A stretch of DNA of 64,000 nt. Origin: Sordariomycetes sp. S80-01Y. Taxonomy: Eukaryota; Ascomycota; Sordariomycetes. The stretch covers positions 806,001-870,000 of the forward strand of contig JAXQJY010000023.1 of NCBI GenBank assembly GCA_037042185.1. The letters are read 5' to 3'. The notes beneath the pieces are model-generated. The model was not told the DNA's origin. It worked only from the letters and a program-made list of their open reading frames with translations, and ran no database searches. The number at the start of each line of letters is the position of its first letter. The first letter of the stretch is position 1. The translations under genes were made by a program, and so were the position numbers. Below are positions 33,580 through 43,993 of the stretch, piece by piece.

Positions 33580-34054
33580 ATGAGCAACAACGCGACAATT
33601 AGCGGCGATCCAGAAGCCTGGGGCGAGGCGCGCCTCGAAGAAGCCCTCCAGCGCCTCGACCAGCTGCATTCACGCGTATGTGCCCTCTGTTCTCCGCCAT
33701 TGTAGACGATATCGCTGACCGTGCTCTGTTCCAGTCCAGGGACATGCGCGCCACCATTCCGGGCATGCTCGAGACGCTCACTCACAAACACGCCTCTCGT
33801 AAGCACCCTGGGTACGACCCTCCCTTGCCGCCACGTACTGACGGCTTGTAGCTGAAGCATTGTATCAAGCCTTCATCAAGGCTGTCAATGATGCGCAACA
33901 AGAGATCAGTGACTTCGCCGAGCTGATGGGCGAGGACGAGAGCAAGGCTGTGCTGACGCAGGCGAAGAAGAGCAAGGAAAAGGATCCCAAGGACATCAAG
34001 CCGTGGCTTCACAGCGAACACCCAGACTGGTATCGCCCGGATTCGAAGTCCTGA
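33580..34054 (+). CDS. Small helical protein, unrecognised family
   Basis: Three exons (33580..33675, 33735..33798, 33852..34054) joined by two short introns with GTATGT..CCAG and GTAAGC..GTAG ends, phases 0 and 1, encode 120 residues. The chain is almost all predicted helix: EARLEEALQRLDQLHSR, RATIPGMLETL, ALYQAFIKAVNDAQQEI, then a lysine-rich stretch (QAKKSKEKDPKDIKPW) and the end HPDWYRPDSKS. No signal peptide or membrane segment. The clean multi-intron structure argues for a real gene. I do not recognise the family with confidence; the pattern of two amphipathic helices and a basic tail suits a subunit of a larger nuclear or kinetochore/Mediator-like complex, which is only a guess. Confidence 0.75.
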
Positions 34055-34708
34055 GACTTGATGAGCCCCGCAGCTTAATTGGCACTGTAACGATATAATG
34101 AATTTGTACGGCTTTTCTACACCGACATGGACACGGAGTCTGGTTCGAGTGCCGATGAGATACCCCGGGTGGGTACACAATAACAACCGTCACGAGTAAG
34201 ACTTGCCGATTTTCTCGGACTCTTGTGCTATTTGCTGTTTTCCCTTGCCAGAGAACACACCTCTCTTGCTAGAGAAAGCACTGCTTGGCAAGTGAGCGTA
34301 GACATTTAGATGAGTCGTTGGCGGGGCTGCCTCGAGGGTCCGTCAGAAACGCGCCTTTGAGAAGCGAGTCGGTAGCGCACACTTCCTGAGACCCAGCATC
34401 ACATTTTCCAACGGCTCTAGACTCTCGATCTTGAATTCAAATCTTTAATATGAAATGCCTCCTTCATCAAGTTTGTGCAATGCGGATTTCTGATGCCTTC
34501 CAGGGCGATCTCGGCCTGATCCGAACAGTGAGAACTGCAGTCACGTGCAGGCCTGTCAGCACCCCACCCCAACGCTCTGATTCGCCAGACCCGCAGCCCC
34601 AATCCTTCTTTCCACCCACACAAAATTTCCCACCAAACTTCTCGAAATTCCTCGCTTCCTTTCGAGATCCTCCATCGTCAACCGCCAACCCAGCACAACA
34701 CCGACAAA
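34055..34708. other. Promoter region of the eL34 gene
   Basis: The last 100 bases before 34709 are strongly C-rich and pyrimidine-biased (CTTTCCACCCACACAAAA and similar), the pattern usual for fungal ribosomal protein genes. No ORF is supported. Confidence 0.45.
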
Positions 34709-35343
34709 ATGGCCGACAACCGTGTCACCTACCGCCGTCGCAACCCGTGAGTCTTACTCCGCGATCGAACATCCTGCCGATGAGATATTCCACGGAGAAC
34801 GATTGCTGCTGATGGGAGAGCATTGGACTGACGCGAGTGCAGCTACAACACCCGTTCCAACCGGACCCGTGTCGTCAAGACGCCCGGTGGTGAGCTCCGC
34901 CTTCTGCACATCAAGAAGCGCGGCACCGTCCCCAAGTGCGGTGACTGTGGCAACAAGCTCTCTGGCGTAAGTGCCCCTCGATTTCGACCAAGACGCGGCG
35001 GGACTGTTCGATGAGGGGGGAACTCGAATGAGGGGATGCAACGAAAGGCTGGACAGCTGCCTGCGGAGCCCTTGAGAACACCGGGTTCCCTGCTCGACGA
35101 CCGACCGCCGCGACAATGTCTACCGTGAATCAGATGCTGACTTTGGATCAGATCCCCGCCCTCCGACCCCGCGAGTACTCCCAGATCTCCAAGCCCCAGA
35201 AGACCGTCCAGCGCGCCTACGGTGGCTCGCGATGCGGTAACTGTGTGCGCGACCGCATCGTTCGTGCTTTCTTGATCGAGGAGCAGAAGATTGTCAAGAA
35301 GGTCCTCAAGGAGCAGGAGCAGAGCTCCAAGGGCAAGAAATAA
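34709..35343 (+). CDS. RPL34: 60S ribosomal protein eL34
   Basis: Three exons (34709..34746, 34843..34966, 35152..35343) encode 117 residues. Exon 1 is only 38 bases ([13 protein letters not shown]), a common layout for fungal ribosomal protein genes. The full chain carries [16 protein letters not shown], the zinc-binding CGDC..CGNC pair ([11 protein letters not shown] and [16 protein letters not shown]) and a lysine-rich tail ([11 protein letters not shown]). It is a structural protein of the large ribosomal subunit. The second intron is 185 bp, longer than others in the window, and the first is 96 bp. Introns of ribosomal protein genes often hold regulatory or snoRNA sequences; I saw no snoRNA boxes I could defend. 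Confidence 0.96.
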
Positions 35344-35996
35344 ATCAAGACCGTCAATTCCTCTTTAACGTCATGACCAACAATTTCTTCACGATGCGCG
35401 GATGGAATGTCTTTTCTTGTATCGAGAACTGACAGAGGGGGAGAGCGGACTTGGGAATTTTCGGGGGAGGTGTCTTCCGGTTCATTGCTTCGGTGTTCAA
35501 TAGGGACAAAAGGGACGCTTGATAAATCATCCGGGGCCCGGACAGGATGGCGGGTCTTGTGCTGTCTTCGGACTGCTACCTCTTGGTGATCTGAATGAGA
35601 CGATTGTCAAGATGACGTGCTCTCGGTCCAGTGTTTGCGTATGTCAGAAGGTTGCAACAAGCAGCCGCGCCGTGAAGAGAATGCGCACGATCCAATCAAG
35701 CCACGAGCCCAGGCCTGCTGTGAGGCTTTAACTCAGGACTGTCTGCAGGCAGCGCCACATGTAATGGCCTTTACTAATCGGTGGGATTTCATGATTTTAA
35801 CGTAGAGCGGGCGTCTTCGCATACCTTATGCAGATGAGTGCTTGGCTACGATGACGTGCTGCACTTGGAAATTTCCTGTCGCACGTCCCCACGTCGCGGA
35901 GGAACACCTTCAACACCATCAAGCTTCGCACCGGCAGAACCAATGCAACCAGGCGCCTGTCCTATCAACCCGTAGCATAAGACACCCCCTGATACG
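35344..35996. other. Intergenic region
   Basis: Between eL34 and the complex I assembly factor, both on the plus strand. No supported ORF. Nothing recognised. Confidence 0.4.
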
Positions 35997-36754
35997 ATGC
36001 GCGGTTCACAGCTCCCCACGCAATGCGCGCGCGCGCTGCGCTCCTCTCTCCAAGCCACGCCGCGACGCTCTCCCACTGCGAATTGCCAATTCCTAAGAGC
36101 GGCATCAAGACCTCAAGCTCGACCATTCCACAGCTCTCCGATCTGCCTCAAGAAGGCTTCCTCTTCCCCGAAGAACAAGTCCGTGTCCGAAGAATTCGAC
36201 GCGGCCCAGTCACAAGGCACCAACTTCTCGGAGCTCGACGTCCTGGGCAACACGCCCGCCCCTTCCACCTCTGTCGACATCTGCATGTATGATGGCTTCG
36301 CGCTCAACAGCGGCGTCACAATATCAGGTGGTGACGGAGCGTTGCTAGTGAACGGGGAGGCGTTCAGCTGGCGGCCTTGGGAGGTACGGGGTATAAAGAG
36401 GGTCATCAACCAGAAGGGACAGGTTGAAATACCCAAAGAGGCTTTTGGCGTCTTTGAGGTTCTATGGCCACGTCCAGGTATGTTTTCCAGACTTGATCAG
36501 TGTATTGAGATGACAGAAGGGGCTGATGAAGTGCAGATCTCTTGATCATTGGCTGCGGGAAGGAAATTCGGCCGCTGAGCCCCGAGACGAGAAAGGTTCT
36601 GGCGGAGATGGGACTCAGGGTCGACCTCCTTGACACGAGGAATGCTGCTTCACAGTTCAATATGCTTGCTACGGAACGAGGAGTTTGGGATGTTGCGGCG
36701 GCGTTGATACCCATGGGCTGGGAGGAAGGTGTTGGGGTGCCCCTGGAGGATTAA
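35997..36754 (+). CDS. Mitochondrial complex I assembly factor, NDUFAF3 type (DUF498)
   Basis: Two exons (35997..36477 and 36537..36754) with a GTATGT..GCAG intron encode 232 residues. The first 50 residues are rich in Arg, Ser and Ala with no acids (RALRSSLQATPRRSPTANC, RPFHSSPICL), a mitochondrial presequence. The rest is the DUF498/NDUFAF3 fold: YDGFALNSGVTISGG, GALLVNGEAFSWRPWEV, and after the join LLIIGCGKEIRPLSPETR, MGLRVDLLDTRNAASQFNML. It ends in an acidic tail. The human homologue helps build the Q module of respiratory complex I in the matrix. The ATG at 35997 is the first in frame and gives the presequence. Confidence 0.92.
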
Positions 36755-37657
36755 GGGATTTGATCTGTTGTATAATATGTAAACAATACTGAGGGCTTGT
36801 ACGCTTGCAATGGGACAGGAACTTGTCAAGTGAGGTCATGTTGGTGGTTTTCCTACAGCGTAGAGTGAAATCGTTCGGTGTCTTCCGTTAGTCAACCAAA
36901 GCTTCGTATCTTCAAGTGAAGCGAACGATGTGGCGCTACATGAATGCTTGCAGAATACAATTTCTCGAAACTCAAACTCAGTGCGCGCAGTACACTGAAT
37001 GATTCGAGGAAGCTCCTGATTCGAGACTGAGGTGAATTGACGAAGGAATGGGGTGCAAGTACAAAGTGTAGGGTAGCTCACTACAAACGAGGCGGGTTGC
37101 GCTCCTTCCAATGGCAGGCCCTGGCAGCTGCATGATGACGATTGGTTGGCCCAGACCATCAAGCGTTGTTCCACCACAGCCGGACCGTCTCACACTTGGT
37201 TTGAGCTTCTCCCTCGATAAATGCCGTTTCGACGCCTCGACGAACCGATTTCTCGCACCAATACGCGTGGGAGCTCGTCCTATACACCGCCTCTCGTATC
37301 CAGCATCTCTTCCCGGCTGAACGTGGGCGACCATCTCACAGGGCTGGGTCCCTGGCGGGGACTGCGAAGCTCGCACACAGCCGTAGCAACCTGAGCCTGT
37401 CTGTCGCTGCCAGTGATCTCGGACTTGAACTGCGACTCGCTCTTTTCACGGCCGCCTCATGACTCTGTTGTTTCTTTATTTGCATTGTTTGGATTGGCAA
37501 TCTCGCTTGGCGCCCGAGCTGTGTCGTCGGGCACCGTCTCACTAGTCCAATCTCACATCTCAGTGTGCGACACGCGGTCAATATTTCATCGCACGCTGCC
37601 CGTGATACCCTTAACTTGCTCGGGGCTTCTTCATACAATATTCTGGTAGACAAAGCA
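36755..37657. other. Intergenic region
   Basis: Between two plus-strand genes. The downstream frame is open from about 37565 without an ATG before 37658. Short antisense ORFs lack motifs. Nothing recognised. Confidence 0.4.
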
Positions 37658-39499
37658 ATGGACAGCCTCACGTTCGACCCTCACCTATCGGACCCGCCAC
37701 TTCTCTCGAATCATACGACCTTCAAATCCTTCGTCACGAGCAAATACACGTATCCCAAGATCCGTATATTCTTCCGACAACACGCCAAAGCCGACGAGCT
37801 TTACCGCACAAATGGGCCCCTGCCACTCATCGTTTGCATCCCGGGACTGGGAGGCTCGGTGGCGCAGTTTCACCCGCTACTGAGTAGCTTGGTTGATTTG
37901 GCGCCATGTTTATCAATGGATTACCCTGGCGGCGGGAGGTCGGACTTCGAGCCCAAGGATTGGGAGGCGTACACACCTGAAGCATTGGGAGAGCTCCTTG
38001 AGACCATCATTGAGGAGTATCGCGACAAGGAAGCGGACCAGACTGTGGTCTTGGTAGGACACAGTATGGGAACCGCCTACAGCTCTTGGCTTGCGAACCC
38101 CTCTGTCAAGCACGCAACATCCTTACCAGATTTCGTCGTCGGTCTCATCGGAATATGTCCCCTACCTGGGCCTTTGAATGAACAGACGACACTTTGGGCA
38201 CGGCGGTTGATGTGGGTTCCTGGCTGGATCTTCGATTTGTGGCGCACATGGGACGGGGTTGGTGGTCCCTCTAGCGCAAGCATCACTCGATTCGTGGGTG
38301 AAGATGCAGACGAGGAGCTGCGGCTACTGCAATGGAAGTACAACAAGCAGAGTCGTACGCCTGTCTGGAGGAGGATGTTCTACGGCGCGCTCCCGATGTA
38401 TGTCGATGGGAAGCCACAGGGCGGCATCTGGGGTCTGGATGTGTGGAGCGGCGTGAAGTGTCCCATCTACCTCATTGCTGCGGAAAAGGACAATCTCACA
38501 CCACCGAAGGATATGCAGAAGATTGTGGAAGCTCTGAAGGGAAGGCAGACAGCCGAGAGTCAGGGACCGAATGATGCACTTGGCCCTGCGGCAGCCGCAC
38601 CCATCAGTGATTCCAGCCAGCTAGCAGACCACATACCTCAAAGCATCGACGATATTCGGGACGAAGATTTCGTTAGAATCAAGAACCGCCCCGACAAGTC
38701 CCAATCCTCGACGGAGGACCTGTTTGACGACCCTTCCACCCCGCAGGAAACCCCAGCCGACATTCCTTCTCAGCCGCGTCACCCAAAACAAGTCATTCAG
38801 ACCTTCACCATGCCTGCGCCAGCAACCCACGCCGTCCTTTACAGCCCCAAGTCCGTGCGCGCCATGGCAGGCCTGATTTCCGACTTCCTAGCCACGCACG
38901 TCACCGGCCGGCTGTCGCTCGCCTGGCAGCTGCAGTACCTGAGCAAGGAGGGGAAGTGGGATGTCAAGAACCTGAAGAAGTGGAAGTCTGTGAGCCCCGT
39001 ATCCGACGCGATAGGTCCGGAAGGGAACCAGGTCTTCAGGGCAATGAAGACCCTCAGGGAGGCGGACGACGTGCACTGCCCCACGGAGTTCGTAGCAAAG
39101 TGGAAGAGCGTCATCAAGGACGTTGTCGACATCTCGAAAGACCAGCCCGTCTACGACCCACGGGGTCTGGAGAGGGAAGGGGTGGCGTACCACAAGTTCC
39201 CGACCGTGTCAAAGGTGCCCCCTCCGGCTTCCGAGGTCGATGCCTTCATCAAGCTCATCGACGATCTGCGGAGTCGGCAGGGTCAGGCGGACGGCGAGGA
39301 CAGGCCGCTCATCGGCGTCCACTGCCACTACGGCTTCAACAGGACGGGCTACTTCATCGTCTGCTACCTCGTCGAACGGTGCGGATTCGGCGTCAAAGAC
39401 GCGATAGAGCATTTTGCTCAGAAGAGGCCGAACGGGATACGGCACTCGCACTTCCTGGACCGGCTTTACGTTCGCTACAACGTCGAGACGACGAGTTAG
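37658..39499 (+). CDS. Alpha/beta hydrolase fused to a capping-enzyme-like Cys phosphatase
   Basis: One exon, 613 residues, two domains. Residues about 40-300 form an alpha/beta hydrolase: the oxyanion segment VCIPGLGGSVAQFHPLL, nucleophile elbow VGHSMGTAYSSW with Ser136, and YLIAAEKDNLTPP near the acid. After a disordered acidic linker (about 310-390) and a second hydrolase piece (HAVLYSPKSVRAMAGLISDF, carrying the likely catalytic His), residues about 430-613 form a tyrosine/dual-specificity phosphatase. Its loop VHCHYGFNRTGYFIVCYLVE puts the nucleophile at about Cys556 and Arg at 562. The surrounding residues (HFAQKRPNGI, LDRLYVRYN) resemble the RNA 5'-triphosphatase domain of animal mRNA capping enzyme more than ordinary dual-specificity phosphatases. 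No signal peptide. Substrates are unknown. Confidence 0.88.
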   Translation: MDSLTFDPHLSDPPLLSNHTTFKSFVTSKYTYPKIRIFFRQHAKADELYRTNGPLPLIVCIPGLGGSVAQFHPLLSSLVDLAPCLSMDYPGGGRSDFEPKDWEAYTPEALGELLETIIEEYRDKEADQTVVLVGHSMGTAYSSWLANPSVKHATSLPDFVVGLIGICPLPGPLNEQTTLWARRLMWVPGWIFDLWRTWDGVGGPSSASITRFVGEDADEELRLLQWKYNKQSRTPVWRRMFYGALPMYVDGKPQGGIWGLDVWSGVKCPIYLIAAEKDNLTPPKDMQKIVEALKGRQTAESQGPNDALGPAAAAPISDSSQLADHIPQSIDDIRDEDFVRIKNRPDKSQSSTEDLFDDPSTPQETPADIPSQPRHPKQVIQTFTMPAPATHAVLYSPKSVRAMAGLISDFLATHVTGRLSLAWQLQYLSKEGKWDVKNLKKWKSVSPVSDAIGPEGNQVFRAMKTLREADDVHCPTEFVAKWKSVIKDVVDISKDQPVYDPRGLEREGVAYHKFPTVSKVPPPASEVDAFIKLIDDLRSRQGQADGEDRPLIGVHCHYGFNRTGYFIVCYLVERCGFGVKDAIEHFAQKRPNGIRHSHFLDRLYVRYNVETTS

Positions 39500-39777
39500 C
39501 CTGGGAGCTCTGGGACCATCGGAATTGGACGGCGTTTGGAGTGATTCAGGCAGGCGAATTAGGAGTTCAGGGATCCGTAGGGTTTGAAAACAGGGCGAAG
39601 GATGGCAGATTTTGGTCGTTGGATGAATTGATTCTGTATCGCTTATGATCTACCTAAGCGAAGCTCTGCGTGTATGTGTACGTCTCTCATATGCTGTCGG
39701 TATATCCGTCTCGCTACCCAAACGCCCACGAATAATGATAACCGGAACCGAACCAAGTCCTTGCCGCTAATCCCCCT

Positions 39778-41484
39778 TTATACTGCACGTGAAGTCACCC
39801 TGGCCAGCTCCTCATCCGTCAACGTACCCAGATCCATCTTCTCCTTCAACTCCTTGGTCACGCTGTCGACGTCGACTTCCAGGTACTCCCTCAGGAACAC
39901 GCCCAGGTCCGTGTTCTCGACGTTGCCCCTGATGGACTGGGCAGCGGCGCCGCCAGATGCGTAAACGTTGACGTCGACGGCGGTGTGTCCGTGGGTGCTC
40001 CACCCGACGTGCGCCCTGAGGGAGATCATGGAGGACAGGATCGTGAGGGAGGCTTCGGGGTGGGTGGCCAGGAGGTTGAGCTCCTTGTCCGAGGCGTTTT
40101 GGATGCCAAGACCGGACTTGATAATGTGCTCATTGATCCAGTCCTTCAGGTCGGATGTGCTGAGGGTGTTCTCGGCAACGTGGGCGAGGAGCTTGCCGGC
40201 GAGGAACTCGCTGGAGGAGGATGCGTCGGCTAGGGCTTGCGGGTACCAGTTGTACACCGGCAGGTGACCTGGCTCTTGAAGGGCGGTGGCCAGACCACCC
40301 GTCTCGTGATCACTGGTAGCGACAAGGACCGTCTCAGTATCAGATTGCTCAATGAAGTCGAGCACGGCCTGGAACGCCTTGTCGTACTCGATCACTTCCC
40401 GAACCTGCGCAGCGGGGTCGTTGATGTGTCCGGCATGGTCAATGCGACTTCCCTCAATCATGAGGAAGAATCCCGTGTCCGAGTCCTCAGTCGCGCGCTC
40501 CAGGGAGCGAAGAGCCGTCTTGGCCATCTCGCTGAGGGAGGGGTAGACGTCGTTCATGTTCCTACGGTCGATTTCGAAAGGGATGTCGCTAGTCGCAAAC
40601 AGACCCAGAAGCGGAAGCTCGACAGCGTTGCCGCCGTCTAAAGCATCGAAGCCGGCGCGGTCATCGGTGTATGTCCAGTTGTGCTTCTCCTGCGCCAGCT
40701 TCGTAACGTCCACATTATCTGACCGACAGCTGCCGTCCGTAGTATTCGGCAAGAAGTGGCATCGCCCTCCACCAAGCATCAAGTCAACCGTGCGGCCGAG
40801 AACACCGTCTCCAACCTCCTGCGTAGCGATGTCATCACCCATAGCACGGTAGAGAACGTGACTGGCAAAGCACGCAGGCGTCGCATCAGTGATGTCGGTC
40901 GTGACGGTCAGGCCGGTCATGTAGCCCGCTCTCTTGGCTGCCTCCAGCACCGTACCGCAGGGCTCATAGTCCGGCGTCACCGAAATGGCGCCGTTGTAGC
41001 TCTTCCTTCCGCACGAGAAGGCCGTGGCACCAGCCGCGGAGTCCGTCACCAGCGAGCTCGAGCTCCGCGTCCTGCTAGTGCCCCAGAAATGCCTGTCCAG
41101 GCTGAGGGTATCGTCGATGGGCAGGTCGTCGACGTGCTGGCGGAAGCTTCTCGTCAGCGACAACGAGGCCGGGCCCATGCCGTCGGACACCATGAAGACC
41201 AAGTTGCGCTTGGAGGACTTGGAGGGCGCATCATGGTGCTTGCGGTGGGTCTGCTGGTTGTGCTGTGCCCAGACAGCGAGGACGATGACGGCGGCGGTGG
41301 CGATGAGTGCCCAGACGAAGAGGGCTGTTTCGCGGATGCGCGAGGAGCGTTTTGAGGTCTTGTCAGATTTGCCCTGAGAGGCTCGATGGGTGTCCTCGTC
41401 GTTGGAGAGGAGAGGGTCGTTCTCGGAAGCCTAGTGCGGGTCAGTGCTTGCGGGAGAGGGGAACGTTGTGAGCAAACCTACCAT
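39778..41484 (-). CDS. PHO8: Vacuolar-type alkaline phosphatase (Pho8-like)
   Basis: Two exons: 41482..41484, which is only the ATG, and 39778..41430. The 51-bp intron (GTAGGT..CTAG) sits directly after the start codon. Joined, they give 551 residues beginning MASENDPLLSNDED. A short cytosolic tail is followed by one membrane anchor (ALFVWALIATAAVIVLAVWA, about 36-55), so a type II vacuolar membrane enzyme. The alkaline phosphatase core has VFMVSDGMGPASL (metal), VTDSAAGATAFS with the nucleophile Ser near 132, EGSRIDHAGHINDPA and ATSDHETGGLAT, then the His-containing STHGHTAVDVNVYASG. It hydrolyses phosphomonoesters in the vacuole. Without the ATG-only exon the frame has no upstream ATG before the anchor. 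Confidence 0.92.
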
Positions 41485-42234
41485 GATGATCGTTGGCCTC
41501 CGGCAGTGTTTGAGGAAGCGGTTGTGAGGGACAAGCCGAAGATGAGGCTGGCACGATGTCGGTGCCGAAGCCTGGCGGACCCTGCGCAAGGGAATGACGT
41601 TGGGATTTGGAGACGTAGGTATCGACAGAATAATTAGTCCTGTGACTGGGTGTAGACTGATCTGATTAATCTGTCAGCTGACGGCATGGGGCCGCCTCCA
41701 ACTCAAGGAGGGTGAACGTGAGGGTTCCTGAGCAGTGCCGCTTTAAAGCTGAGCACGATCCACTGCCCTCACTACTGGCACTGCACTGGCAGATCAAAAG
41801 TTGCACAGTAATTGCCCATTGTTCCCATGAGTCTTACCGTTTGGTCCGTTCCCTCGAGCCATCTTCGCTTTCTTCTTCTTCCACGTAGAAGGATAGGGCG
41901 ATCGACAAGCACAGGGCAGAAAACAGTAGAGGATGGGTACAAAATAGACACATCCATAACTTGAGGTGCCTCAAAAGGCCTCATCGTGGTTGATACAGAT
42001 ATATCAAAGACCCGCGCCCAAAACGTAGGCTTATTTCCAGTGAGTAGTAGGGAGAGAAATGATAAGTCTTTGAAAAACAGACTCAGCAATCCTTGCATCG
42101 ACCTAGTTGATCTTGACCTCGGAGGCGTGGACAAGGTCTCACCGTTGAATCGACCCCCTTTTCCTGCCCTTTCTCCCTGAGCATTGGCTGTCACCAAGTC
42201 CGGCCGTAATCCGCCCGCAGCGGCGCCTTGGACG
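41485..42234. other. Intergenic region
   Basis: Upstream of the alkaline phosphatase and downstream of the DUF6594 gene, both minus strand. A 141-codon minus open stretch (41772..42197) lacks motifs and is rejected. Nothing recognised. Confidence 0.4.
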
Positions 42235-43327
42235 TTACTCGATAGTCGCTCCGACGAAAACCACCAGTACAGCAGAGAACCTGTTCCACGTTAGTACCAT
42301 AAGGGCGCTGTGAAATGACTGCAACACTCACGCAGCTGTTGCACTGAAAATGCTGTTGATGCTCGCCGAGGTGAAGTAACACAATGTCAAGGAGAAGACT
42401 GCTGTCAGCGCTGCGATTACTCCGAGTCTAGCGCCAGTTTCTTTGACAAAGTGTAGGATCACAATGCTGACGATGGGAAGCATCGAGGCCGTCAGAGCCT
42501 TACCCATGCGGATTACCTTGAGAACCCCCTCGTCAGGGTATAAGATCGTGTTCTGCAGATCGCTGTCTGTCTCTGCTTTCTATTCGTTTCCCCATCAGTA
42601 TGTTAAAATCACAATAAGACACGAGAACACATACGTGCAAGTGTCGCCCAATTATGGAATGATAGACCTTGACCAAGGAGAGTGTTGATCGGGATGAAGT
42701 GATTCCATCTTGAGTCGTAGGCTCCATGGTTACAAAGTCATCGAGACTAGATACGTCGGGGCTCCATATATTTCGATCGACGCCAGTCAGGTACATATTG
42801 CCTCTGGAATATCGGTTCATGAAGTCCCTCAGCGACTCCAGATGCCCAGGATGGGGTTTGTTGATGTTCACTATCTGGTGATGTAGGGTCAGGGCAGAAT
42901 CTATGAATGCATCAGCGAAAATAGAATGAAGAACTCCCTCAGCAGTTCACCTACAGTATTCATTGAGGAGTTCTCGGATCTCCTTCATGAGCATCCATTG
43001 TTCTGGGCTGTCTCCGTTTCTTTCATCGCTCTCACTGTCCTCACCACTTTCCGCAGACTCTCTCAGGTTTCTGGAATTATAGGCGTAAGTGCTCCGTTTG
43101 GTACCTCTTCCCGCCTCTTTATCTTCCTTTTGCACCCTTCTTAGCTTCACACGAAGCATGTACAGCTGGGCCTGGCGGTGTAGAAGAGATTCGGCGGATA
43201 AGTCCGTGAATCGCAAGAACAGTGCCGAGTCCGGCACCTTGGCCATGTATTTTGCAAGTCGGGAGTAACCCCCCTTGGACCGTGTTTGATCATTCTTGGC
43301 TTTTTCGGTGTCTTCTTCTTGGGACAT
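42235..43327 (-). CDS. DUF6594-type fungal membrane protein
   Basis: Four exons (42955..43327, 42635..42900, 42332..42579, 42235..42280) with three 51-55-bp introns, all GT..AG, encode 310 residues. The N-terminus has GGYSRLAKYMAKVPDSALFL and FTDLSAESLLHRQAQLYML, the pattern of the DUF6594 family (G-Y-x-x-L-A at the start, then a long charged coiled coil). Exon 2 carries a DFMNRYSRGN segment. Exons 3 and 4 hold three hydrophobic helices (TASMLPIVSIVILHFV, LGVIAALTAVFSLTLCYF, FSAVLVVFVGATIE) that end the chain. No function is established for the family. The multi-exon join in phase throughout is strong evidence for the model. Confidence 0.85.
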
Positions 43328-43993
43328 GTCAGGGTGGGATCTTCGCGAGGCTGACTACTCAAATTTTGTGTTCTTGGTGAGAATACCAAGTCCGTCCAAT
43401 CCCAAAAGTAAATCGGTCGGAATTTGCATCTGGTCTTTGTCACATGTAACCGTAAAAAATCGCATAAAGTCGTGAGAAATGCACTTTTGATTGCAAATTG
43501 CAGAGGATCATATGATGTATTCAGCCGCTGGTGAAAATGCACAGCGCCGCCTCACTTTTAGATCATTACGGCCCTGTGTAACCTTGGCAAGGCAATATGG
43601 GAAGTTCCATTGGCTCATCCCTTCCACGAAGCACACACTTGGAAATGCATTTTGGCCAAGGGAGTGTGTCATAGTTGGGCAGAATTGCACAGAACATACC
43701 TTCCTCAGGGAATATTGAACACACTGAGCTCCATTGGGTTTGGGTTGGGCCCTTGATAAGGCAGGGTATTCCTCGTCTGACTCTAGATGAGCTGTGGCTC
43801 TTTCACCCTGTACCGCCTTGCAACTCGTTTTCACTGGGATCAATGGCCTAGCTAATACGTGGCGAGCATTCCTGCATGACTGTGATCATCAGTTACATCC
43901 GGAGCCACCGGTGCTATCGCTGTATCTGCGGCGCTCCTGAGACTCTAAGAGCTTTTCTCACTGGCCGATATTCGGCCGGTGTATCACGCTTGT
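43328..43993. other. Divergent intergenic region
   Basis: Between the DUF6594 gene and the acidic protein gene. Short ORFs lack motifs. Nothing recognised. Confidence 0.4.

Noticed and set aside
35116-35151. Possible extra N-terminal codons before exon 3 of eL34
   Set aside because: They lie in the 185-bp intron; the CTTTGGATCAG acceptor and the conserved [11 protein letters not shown] boundary fix exon 3 at 35152.
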